Shown here piece after piece: positions 1 through 10,214 of a stretch of DNA of 64,000 nucleotides. The translations under genes and the position numbers were made by a program. Within the stretch, counting starts at the first letter, position 1, and each line of letters begins with the position of its first letter. This DNA is from Hemileia vastatrix (lineage: Eukaryota > Basidiomycota > Pucciniomycetes > Pucciniales > Zaghouaniaceae). The stretch is taken from the NCBI GenBank assembly GCA_030280995.1, contig JASXTE010000008.1, positions 3,987,001 to 4,051,000 on the forward strand, in the 5' to 3' direction. The notes beneath the pieces are model-generated. The model did not search any database. It saw only the letters and a list, made by a program, of their open reading frames with translations, and was not told the origin of the DNA.

Positions 1-1
1 C

Positions 2-1173
2 AGACTCAATTCAGCAGAGTCTCATGAACAAGAACGGGGGTTAAGAGCTGTAAGAGGCTTAGTTAGAAGGAATGATGTTCCCAGGAGCTTGGACAGTCTA
101 AATAGAGATATTTACCACTTTCTGAAGTATTGTCTTGGGGGACCAACACAAATAACAAAATATCCTGCGAGCCCAACACCTTTGGAGATTGAAAATTGGA
201 AATCTTGGAACTAATTCAAACTGTCCTAACCCAAGTCCAATCTTCTAACCGTGCCAATTCCGCAGCTGATTGAAAATTTCTGATAACCAATTCTATAGCC
301 TTCTTGTGATCCAAAATTTGACTACCCAAATTTTTTCCAGCACCTGAGCCTTGAGGACTTAAAGGAGGAGCACCGATCCCACTTTCTGTCAAAAGAAACT
401 TAGAGTGTAAATTTCAAGAAAAAGGTTTTCGGAGATTTGCCTTTGATTGGACTTGCTGTGATTTTTTGGAATCAACTTGGAATCAAGTCATGGGAAGCAT
501 AGTATGCGACCACTGTACCAGGTGGCTCACCATCTTGAATACAATCGATCAGTCAAAGCTTCAGTTTACTCAATGTGTTATTGAGAAATGGGTAGTTAAT
601 AAGGGGAAGGAGATGATAAGGTTATTTGGTCAAGAAGAGGAAAGGGTAGCAAGAGAAAAGATCAAAAAGAGGGCAAGGGCACAAGTAAAACGTTATCGGA
701 CCAAGGTAAGTTTTTTATTTTACTTTGCTTTTTGTTATTATGAAGCTGATTTAGTTGGAATTCAGATTGCTAGTGCACGCTACAAGTTAGCAAGAGATCT
801 CTGCAGTGATGTGCCAGGTTTTGTTGTGCTTTTTCATGATACTAGGTGCATCTCTGATATCAAGGAAGGCCCAGCACCAGCCCCAACTGCACCTATCTGA
901 GCTATTCCTGGGTGGAGAAATCCTGAACTCAATGATTTTTTTAAAAAAATGGATAAGATGACAAAGGACTTAGCCCATACACCAGCTCAAAGAAAATCAG
1001 CATTAAATACATATTCACAGTCATCAGAAAGGACAGTTGCACAAAATGGTGTATTCAATGTTCCCAAATACCTCCCCAAGAATTGCTATTCAGCAACATT
1101 TTTTCAAGGATTATCTGTGAATGAACGTGAGTCACTTGGGGTTGGAGCTGATATTGATCTGGTAAATATTTGA
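2..1173 (+). pseudogene. Decayed gene, multi-copy basidiomycete-type hypothetical protein
   Basis: One coding frame can be followed from about 196 to 1170. It is interrupted by TGA at 271, 307, 319, 352 and 898 and by a probable 60-nt intron (706-765, GTAAGT...TTCAG) that keeps the frame. A second open frame (2-213) joins it by a frameshift near 195. The product is basic, with a run of KxxKKRARAQVKRYR around 660-705 and a C-terminal part starting PGWRNPEL (about 907). That order (basic RxR stretch, then a W-R-N/S-P-x-L segment) resembles the C-terminus of unknown-function proteins repeated in rust genomes, from memory only. Function is unknown. The 5' end lies outside the window and the 3' end may continue after a possible donor at about 1163. 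All five stops are TGA, which fits CGA to TGA change. Confidence 0.45.
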
Positions 1174-1431
1174 TAATCAATTAATAGAGCATCAACATCA
1201 TCATAACTTAGGTATAAGGGTGATCTTCTGTGTAATATAGCTATCTTATATTGAATTTTATGTATTCTGTTTTTTTTTTCAAAGCAGCTTGGTAAATGTT
1301 ATAAGGTGATATTGAGAGAGAGTAACATTTTTTTAAGAAAAACAAATAATGTATGAGATATAAAAATGTATTTTCAACAAATTGATGGTCCATACCTCTT
1401 TATGTCACATTTATGTATCCATATTAATTTC

Positions 1432-3360
1432 AATTGAATTTAACAATGACCAATACATAGTGAATACACACTATGCCACTTACACTTTCCAGGCATAGCT
1501 ACCATTAAATATGCCAGTATCAAAATTATTTTGAATCAAAATCAATGAGCATGTTAATCATAAATTACAGGAGTCAACTGCATATTTTAATGCATGGTGC
1601 CCTTCCAACATTAATTTGGATCGAAATTTATTTTGATACTGGCATATTTCATGGTGTCTACTCCTGGAAAGTGTAAGTGGCATAGCGTGTATTCATTATG
1701 AATTGGTAAACATTAATTTCAATATAATTTAATATTGACATTTGCATATTGAACCCAAAGCAGCAAACAACCCAAAAAATTATTCATAAAACTGCTCATT
1801 AATTTCGATCGAAATTAGGGTTGACCATATACATATTGGATGGTAGTAATATCTGGTGTGTGTAGGTTGTAAAGCTTGTGTTCAATGTGTATTGGTCAAC
1901 ATTAATTTTGATTGAAATTAATATTAATGTTTAATTGATATATACATGCTCAATATGCATTGTAATGTGTTTACTTAAGAATAGAGGGCCCTACTTTTCA
2001 TCTTACAGAAAAATTCTTGGTGGCATGTCAAATTCAATTTTTATTAAAATTAATGTTGAAATGTTACCATGCATAACAGTAAGAGACTGACTGCATAAAT
2101 TGATGATAATCATGAACCTTAATTTCGATCAAATTAATGTTGCCAAGTGCAGATTAAAAAAAAGCTATGCCACTTACACTAACCAGGCATATTTACTATT
2201 TATTATGTATCGGTCAACATTAATTTTGATAGAAATTAATATGGATATGTAAATATTATATTTACCCTCAACATGTATAGTAAATTTCAATACTTAAAAA
2301 TACTTGCTGTCCTTTACATGTCATGCAAAAAAGCATTATATCATTTCAACATTAATTTTGATCAAAATTAATATTGGCATGCCATTATGCATTGAAACAA
2401 CTAACAGACTAAAAAAGTTCATGATCAAAATGCTCATTAATTTTGATCAAAATTAATGTTGACCAATACATATTGAATATAAGTAGTCTCTGCTTACTGA
2501 GACCAGATATAACTACCATTCAATATGTATATGGTCAGCCTTAATTTTGATCAAAATTAATGGGCAGTTTTATGAAGAATCTTTTGGGTTGTTTGCTGGC
2601 TTGGGTTCAATATGCAAATGTCAATATTAAATTCGATTGAAATTAATGTTGAGCAATACATAATGAATACACACTATGCCACTTACACTTTCAAGGCATA
2701 GTTACATGCAATATGCCAGTATCAAAAGTAATTTCAATCAAAATTAATGTTGGAAAGGAACCATGCATAAAAATAAGCAGTTGACCCCAGAAATTCATGA
2801 TTATCATGCTCATTAATTTTGATCAAAATTAATTTTTGATACTGGCATATTTAATGGTTGCTATTCCTGGCAAGTGTAAGTGGCATAGCATGTATTCATT
2901 ATGTATTAGTCAACATTAATTTCAATTGAATTTAATATGGACATGGACTATGCATAAAATTCCAATAAGTATAGGTAAGCTAAGCAGTTAGATTTACTGG
3001 TTTGATCAAGTACACCATATAAAAATTAATGTTTTAATGCCTTGGTTAATTTTGATCAAAATTAATTTTAAGCCATGCATGTTGAATTTTATCTATGTCT
3101 GTGTAGTCCATGTGAAATGGCTTGTATTCAATATGCAGGGGTCTACATTAATTTCGATCGAAATTATGAGGTTCATTGCCTCATAAATTTGGTGGTTTCT
3201 GTCAGGGTTTCATGCATGGTCCCATATGATACTTGTTAATTCCTATCAAAATTAATTTCAACACCAATATATTGAATAAAAACCATGGCACTTACAGTAC
3301 TTGGTCATAGCTAAAATTCAATATGCCAGTCTCAAAATTAATTTTGATAGAAATTAATCA
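1432..3360. repeat. Array of about 20 regularly spaced GATC-type palindromes
   Basis: Palindromes of the type ATTAATTTTGATCAAAATTAAT (also with a CGATCG centre) recur about 20 times. Approximate centres are 1432, 1535, 1621, 1720, 1808, 1911, 2041, 2128, 2229, 2361, 2446, 2550, 2637, 2737, 2822, 2926, 3055, 3157, 3244 and 3348. Spacings fall into three classes of about 86, 102 and 130 bp. Spacers are of at least two kinds. One contains the block ATGCCACTTACACT...GGCATA, which occurs in both orientations (for example about 1455-1530 against 1630-1710, and 2650-2720 against 2830-2910), so larger inverted repeats overlie the short ones. No coding potential is seen. Confidence 0.85.
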
Positions 3361-4389
3361 GGATCCATGAAGTTTATCAATAGTGTATGAGTTAAGTTTC
3401 AAGTCATATGTTTCATCATTTTCTTGCACCCATTTCTAGGTTATCTCAACAACTTTTTTCAAGTTTTATTATATTAATCAAAACTGTGGTAAGTGGTGAA
3501 AAATTAGCTAATCCAAATCTCAAATTGAATATTAATATTTTAATAATTTTGAATGTTGCTTAAGGTATTTCATTGGGTGATTCATAATAATATTTTATCA
3601 ACTTAGTAGTCCTATAACTTTTGAAAAGTAAAAATATTGGTATAGTTAGGGACAACAATGCAATATCTTGTGCAGACTAAGATATATTGTAAAATAAAAC
3701 TATTCAATTTTTTTTTTCACTTAGTTGTATCCAAGTTTATCAATGGTTTGGTCACGGTGCCACACCCTAGCCTGACATCCTACTGTCACTTAAAATAAAA
3801 ATTCTTATCTTAAATTCCAATGTTACCAATTTTATATTTATAATTCATTTCTTGTTTGATGAGGCATATCAGTATATTTGTGAATCTTGCATTGTCATCT
3901 GAAAGTAAATTTAACAAATATTTATAAAGCATTATCCTTTTTTTCATATAATATACTAATTAAGTGTATCTCCATTGTTTAGGAGTAAATTCTAATTTAA
4001 AAAATTTTGTATTTACCTGTGGCAATTTGCATATGGGATATAAATTTGTTATTATTTGTTTTTCACACTAAAATTCCACAAAGAATTCCTAGTATTATCT
4101 GTTAGCTACCTCAAATTTCGCTTCAATATAAACAGATTGTGATTTAGCATGTTACTCAGTTTACCCCACTATGAATAATACATGTTAAAAAAAGCTCAAA
4201 TAATATGAGATCCCCCTCTTTATGTTTTCTGTTTCTTTCATCCTCACTTTAATTTTAATCTTATTCAATTTTTTATCCTATTAAATAATCAACTTCAATT
4301 TTCTAGAATAGAGTTTCTTATAATTATTCATCATATTACATCATAATTTTTTGATATCGAATACTTTCTTTTAATATTCATTAATCAAT
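3361..4389. other. AT-rich noncoding stretch
   Basis: Low-complexity AT-rich DNA between the palindrome array and the first exon of the next gene. I see no ORF, RNA gene or repeat with a clear boundary. A pyrimidine-rich stretch (about 4208-4300) precedes the ATG at 4390 and could be promoter sequence of that gene, but no specific element can be named. Confidence 0.5.
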
Positions 4390-6815
4390 ATGTCTAGTAT
4401 TCAAAATCCTACACCTCCACATTGTATGTATATCATGTTCCTCTCTCTTAATTTATATATTTCACTTATGTTCTATATCTTTTTTTTTCAAAAAATTGAT
4501 TTTCCAGCACCCGAATGTGTTTCATCCCACTCTCTGATTGATACTTGCTTTGAAGCTTTTGAGCTTGCACCATGTCTGCCACATGGTATGGCACCTAACC
4601 CTCATGTACTTAGCAATGAGAGTCAGGAAATAAAGAGAGTTCAGTCTTTCAATTTACTTGAATTGGCTAGAGATAAAACAGAAGAACTTGTCAAGATCCT
4701 TAACAATAATTCTTCTCGTTCATATTTATCTAACCCTTGTAATGACTTACTCCAATATGTGAAAAGCCTTGAAAAATGTATGTTCTTCACTTTTTTTGTC
4801 TCCTTTTAAATTAGTAGATAAGATTATTAATATTTTTTTTTCTTCATATATATTTGTAGCTTACGAGGAGGGTATGATTCCTCCTGATGAAATCATTGTC
4901 ATTAGGGATGATGATGAGACAGATGAACCATCAGCTTTAACTCATGCTTCAACTTTTAAGGAAAATCTTGAAACACCTGTTATCCGCTCCAAGAAAAAGA
5001 AATTATCACAAGGCTCCTAATTTGTTCAACGTATTAAACCGGCTTCTTCTAATGAATTTTCTGATGTATCAAATAATTAATCTCAAAAAAAAAGCAAAGG
5101 CTTTGATAATGAGTATATTTTTGTTTCCTTTTTTTTATTGTTATTCTTTTATCTTTAAAATTCAATCATATATCTCTTTTATTGCTTACATATTGTACTT
5201 TTTATCTTTCTTTTGATATTTTGTACCAGAAACTCACCTACTGTAGATTTTTCCATCCATAAACGCCCTCTCCCTGATGAAGATGATGAAAAGAGCGATA
5301 AAAATAGCAATGATGAACTGTCAGAATATGAAGCTATTCTTGCTCATCAAAACAAGCAAAGTTTAAAATCTTCTTCAAGACATGTTGATATGTTTGATAA
5401 AGATGATGATTCAAACATCTCATCACCGAATTCCTTCATTTCTAAGAAGCAATACCCATCACCTCCTAAATTACCTACTTTGACCACTTTGAAAGCTTCT
5501 CTACCAATGAAATCAACTCCAATCAAGATATTGAACAAACCTCTAACTTATTCACCCTCCGCTCTAAAAGACTCTGATTTTCAGGAGGAATTCTGTAAAA
5601 TTCATAAATTTTATAAAGGTAGAATCAGCACGGCAATGCTCCTCAGGTCGTGGTTGGAAATTGTTACTCTCCTCAAATTACGCTCTTCTACTTCTTCCCA
5701 AGAGCCCATGTTAAATATTCCAATGTTTACTTTTCATTGGGAAAAATCTTGTGGAGAAGATTGGCTTTCAAAACTTACTGAGTTATGTAAGTTACCATAA
5801 TTTTTAGTCTTGACTTTATTCTTTTACTTATTTTTTTTTCCTTTTGTAGCAAATATTTTTTAGAGATTGATAGCTCACAGCTATGGGTACTCTATAATAT
5901 TGATTTCAAAAAAATGGAAGATTTATGTGATCCTGATGGTTTAAATATTGAAATTCTTTCCTCAACAAAGAAAACGGACCACCCTGAATCCAATCTTATC
6001 CAAATGCTCATGAGATTAATGATCCCAAGTGACCACTGCCATTCTTCATGGGTATCTCTTATATCATCTTCACTTTATCTAACCACACATGAATTCAGCC
6101 AGCTTCCATCACATCAAATCATTAACTCAGATTGTCCAATTGAACGTGGTCTTCAGCTTCTAGCTCACCATTCAAATCTGAAGAGTCCGATTCCTGATGG
6201 CTTAGAAGTTGGTCCCACTGCACTTCAAACCCGTGATATATCAATGTCAACTCTTCTTCAAATCAGAAATATTATCATTGATATTATTATTTCAATTATC
6301 ATTCTTAAATCAAAATATTGTGCTGCAACAATATCAAGTGGCAAGACTAGCGAAGCTCAACAATCAAGTCAGAAAAACAAAGATACTGAACTGACTATAA
6401 TGAGAGAGAAACAAAAGGCTGCACTAAACAAGAAAAATTCTGAATACTCCCACCACCGTTATCAATCTTTCACATTCTATATAATCGATGCTGTCCGTGG
6501 TTTATTTCTGAGCTCTCAAGATTATAGATTGGCTTCAGCAGCTGATTCCTTGGAGTTAATATCAGAAATTAAGTTTCTTAATTTACATGAAAAAAAAATC
6601 ATTTGATGGAAGAAATAATTTGTAAAAATTTAAATAACTATATTTTAACATTAATAAAACCTTTTATCGACAAGTGTGATCCATTTCCTTTAAAATTTGA
6701 TACCCCCAGTCCTCCGGGAATTGCTAGGGCTATTTCTGCAGATTTTCTTAATCACTGGAGCTCCATTCAGCCAGTATCACCTTTTTTTGCTAAACATAGC
6801 CTTTCAATAAATTAA
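4390..6815 (+). pseudogene. Multi-exon gene of unknown function facing the TET/JBP gene (copy 1)
   Basis: ATG at 4390. Introns with fungal-type sites are visible at 4424-4507 (84 nt), 4778-4859 (82 nt), about 5113-5229 and 5787-5849; the first two join in frame. Exons encode an acidic region (IRDDDETDEPS; later PLPDEDDEKSDKNSNDE), a Ser/Lys/Pro-rich linker and a C-terminal part with hydrophobic I/L-rich and basic segments, ending ...FAKHSLSIN. I recognise no domain. Breaks: TAA at 5018 and 5078 in one exon (both fit CAA to TAA), a frame change in the exon after 5849, and another at about 6600 that also exists in copy 2 (41888-42475). It runs convergently towards the dioxygenase gene about 800 bp away. 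The arrangement is kept in both repeat copies, so the pair probably belongs to one mobile or duplicated unit. Confidence 0.55.
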
Positions 6816-7613
6816 TATTCCAACATGTAAATAGATAAAGTTCTGTGTATATGATTTATCTTGTATAATTCAAGTTGTTTCCCTTCAAATACATCAAACA
6901 TGTGACCATCTTTGAAATTTATTAAGAAACCTTTGACATGATTTTCTAAATTAATTATTAAAAAAAATTATTGTAACTCCAGCAATAACAAAGATTTTAA
7001 AATCTACTTATATGATTTCAAATACTTGTATTAAATTCTTAAATATTTTATTTTTTATATAAAAATATGATAACTGCTCTAGTTTTGTTACTTCACCTTT
7101 AATATTAAATAATCTATTAATTATTACAAATTTTTTCATTGATTGTAACATTTTAAATCAGAAGTAGAGAAACTTAAATAATTAAATGTGTGTATTCTTA
7201 AAAAAATACAATTTAATCTATTTTTTATTCAAAATTCTTTCATCAAATCTTTATTATTAACTTTTTTCTTAACAAGCTTGTTTGGCCTAAAATACTATAC
7301 AGTTAATTTGGTAGCATTAAAAGCACATTTTTATGACTAATATATTTCAAATTCTTTATTATAGTTTTTTTATTTTAGAACCTTTGCTACCAAGTTAATA
7401 AAAATGACATTTAAAGATTTCAAAAAATATATATTTCTTCAAAAGTAAATCAAATTTTCTTATTGTATTATGAAAAAAAAATTATTCTATATCACAAATA
7501 ATAAAATAGATAATACTATAATCATCACAACAGAAAATGTTACAGCTACTCCCAGTATTTATCATGTTTAATTTCACATTAAGTTGTGTAAATATGATAT
7601 AAATTTTTAATAT
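6816..7613. other. AT-rich spacer between convergent genes
   Basis: About 800 bp separate the end of the plus-strand gene from the end of the minus-strand dioxygenase gene. The sequence is AT-rich with homopolymer runs. It is well conserved in copy 2 (about 42476-43270) but carries no ORF or recognisable RNA. It presumably holds both 3' ends; no poly(A) signal can be singled out in such AT-rich sequence. Confidence 0.5.
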
Positions 7614-8875
7614 TTAATTATCAAAATTTTTTAGATTTGTCTTAACATTAGAAAAATAATACTTTGCTGATTTTATTTCTTCCTCTATTAAGTAATCTCT
7701 TTTCAAAAAAACTCTCAAAGCACTAATCAAAGATTTATTCCTATCTTTTTCTTCTTTTATTTCCAAGTACTCTGAAATATCAATATCAAAAACATTAATC
7801 TTTTCTATAGCATGAAAAATTCTAGTGCTGATTTGAATAGAAGAACCTATCCTTGTGAAGCCATGAATTTTGTGACATCTTGAGGTAAAATGCCTCAGTT
7901 GATTGGCAGGCCATAAAGTCACTGTTATTCCATTAGTTGCTTCAAAGTTGATTTTACTTCGAATTTCGGGAAACATAAATTCTCCACCTGTTTGTTGTGG
8001 TTGGGTCTTATTGTACTTCATATGAATGGTATTGTTTTCTGTATCTTTAGGAAAAAATATTCCTAAAGTATACTCACTTGCATCCTTATCACAATGAACC
8101 TCATTGGAGAACCCATTACCATTTGCTCCAGATGTCCAAGTTAAATTACTAGCAAACGGTACACCCTCTTCTTCACTATAAACTTTTGAAAATCCAGGAA
8201 TACCAAGTTTTGCACAAAGATTAGTTGCCTTGTTGTACTTTACATATGATATTTTTTTAAAAAAATATTCAAAGTACATTGCAATCCTCTTCATTTGTTT
8301 TTTATATTCATCCATTCGTACAATATTATCAGTGTATTCATATGCAAGTAAAAGCATTCAAAAATTCAGTATTTAAATTAAAAAAAGTGATACTTACAAA
8401 TATATAAAGATTTCTTCCTATCTAAAATAAAGCCACCACCAAACATATTTCCAAAACCACCAGCTCTTTGATGATAACCATTATTTGTAAGTTCATGTTT
8501 TCAGTAAGAAAGATCCTTAATGCATTGCACCGTAGCTTCTTACATATCTAGTTCTTTGAGCTCATGAATTTCAAAAGTCTGCACAAGAACATTAGGTATT
8601 AAGACACCTTTTGGTTTATAAATACTAAAACCAGGAAAAAAATTGTAATAATTATTGCAATCTGTCATATTATTTGCATAAGATTGTGCGTAGAAATGTG
8701 GCTTCTTCCCATTTGTATCCATTCCAAGAGCATTTACAAGTTTCATTCCAGTAGCAATTTCTTTTGCCCACCTATTGTTAGAGTTCTTCCCGGGTCGTTT
8801 TTTTTTCAAATTGTTACTCATTGATGGTTCAATCCTAAGAGAATTCAATTTTGATTTAAAATATAAAAAAATCAA
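7614..8875 (-). pseudogene. TET/JBP-like 2-oxoglutarate/Fe(II) dioxygenase, copy 1
   Basis: Two exons. The likely start is the ATG at 8821 (MSNNLKKKRPG), also present in copy 2; the frame is open upstream to 8875. The second exon has the double-stranded beta-helix signature: iron-binding H-x-D in EVHCDKD (His codon at 8094-8096), then a later His (RHFTS) followed by an Arg in GFTRIGSSIQ as the probable 2-oxoglutarate contact. Intact family members oxidise 5-methylcytosine or thymine in DNA; the subgroup is common in rusts. Breaks: TAA at 8540-8542, TGA at 8501-8503, and the intron (8342-8397, donor GTAAGT) has lost its acceptor, CAT standing where copy 2 reads CAG. The iron site is intact but the message cannot be spliced normally. 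Family assignment rests on motif order and remembered rust proteins. Confidence 0.65.
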
Positions 8876-9066
8876 AAATTAAAAAATAGTAACAGAATTT
8901 CAATTATCAGTCAATGATACCTTTAACTTTATCATATCTTCAATATTAGAAATACAAAAGTTAGCATATCTACATATTAGTAAATTTATATACATTTTCT
9001 TTATTTCAAATATTAAGAAAGTGTTTCAAAGGTATACTTTATTAAATTATACATATAAAGAGTATA

Positions 9067-10182
9067 TGTCGGTCAGTTGTCTAGAAGAAGGTAAGGGAAA
9101 GAGGAGAAAAGGAGGAGGACAAGGGAAAAATAAAAGAAATAAAGTGTAATAGATTATTTAATTTATTTAAAAGAAAAACAACGGCGAGTAACTTGAGAGA
9201 TGACAAAAATTTAGGCTTTATTTAATAATAATATTATTTAAGGTAAGGGTTCTGCGCGGCAAACACTTTTAATTACTATCAGACTTAAAGCAACCTTTAA
9301 ATTGTTATATAGAATTTTAATTAGAATTTTATTACTAATAAAAAAATATAAACATAATGTAAAAGTATATTAAATTTGTTGAGTGTATAGTAAGTGATGA
9401 GGCTACAGGGGATTATACAAGGCCCTTTTATAGGCAATGGGTCCTCTGAAGCGCCACTATATTTGTAAATACAATAATTATAATAGAATAAAAAAAGTAT
9501 ATCAAAGAGTAAGTGAAACATAACAATGTAGAGAAAAATATGAAACAAATAATTAAAAACCCCAATTAAGAATCCAATTTTCCCGCCATTAATTCCCAAA
9601 TCAGTAAGTAAAAATAGTGAATAACTAAACAAGCCTGGAACATAGGAACTATGAGAAAAATCATTCAAAACAGATGGTACAGTCTGATTTAAGGATTTTT
9701 AAGTGAAACAAAAAATATTCTGATGCAACAAATATGTAATTTATTTCAATTCAGTATTAATTAGTTTTTCCTGAAACAATTATAGGTCAAAAGAAGCGTC
9801 ATTATTTATTGTTTAATATTATAAGAAATGATATTTAATATATAAATATAATTAATTAATTTAATTATATTATAAGTAAATTTTACACTTATAATTATAA
9901 TATATGTTTTTAATTAATTAAATATAAATTTATAATTATTAAATACATAAAAAATGCGCCATTATTTGTAGAATATATTATATTATGTTAAATTTAAATG
10001 TATATAAAAAATTTATATAACCAATAAAATTAATATAACACTTGTATGTAATAAAATACTTATATAATTTTATTATGCAATAAAATATTAATTTATATAC
10101 ATTAAATACAATTCTTGCCCCCTCTTTCAGGTCTTATAAGTTACATATCATTTAAGGTACTCCTGGAATAGCCTGGCTGACA
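9067..10182 (-). repeat. Element 1, 3' LTR
   Basis: Long terminal repeat of 1116 bp, TG...CA ends, nearly identical to 17331-18445. It contains a roughly 110-codon hydrophobic frame, also seen in the other LTR and in the solo LTR. I treat this as a chance frame in AT-rich LTR sequence, because it has no recognisable domain and its conservation is explained by LTR identity. Confidence 0.95.
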
Positions 10183-10194
10183 CTCCCTCACTCT
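10183..10194 (-). promoter_or_regulatory. Element 1 polypurine tract
   Basis: The minus strand reads AGAGTGAGGGAG directly before the 3' LTR, the expected place for the plus-strand DNA primer of reverse transcription. Elements 2 and 3 have GGGGTGAGGGAG and GGGTGGGCGAG at the same position. Confidence 0.8.
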
Positions 10195-10214
10195 AAAAAA
10201 CAATAAAAAAAATG

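Noticed and set aside
9321..9668. Hydrophobic frame of about 115 codons in the element 1 LTR, also at 17599-17931 and 48240-48641
   Set aside because: It lies wholly inside LTRs; its presence three times is explained by LTR identity. Composition is that of AT-rich DNA and no domain is visible.
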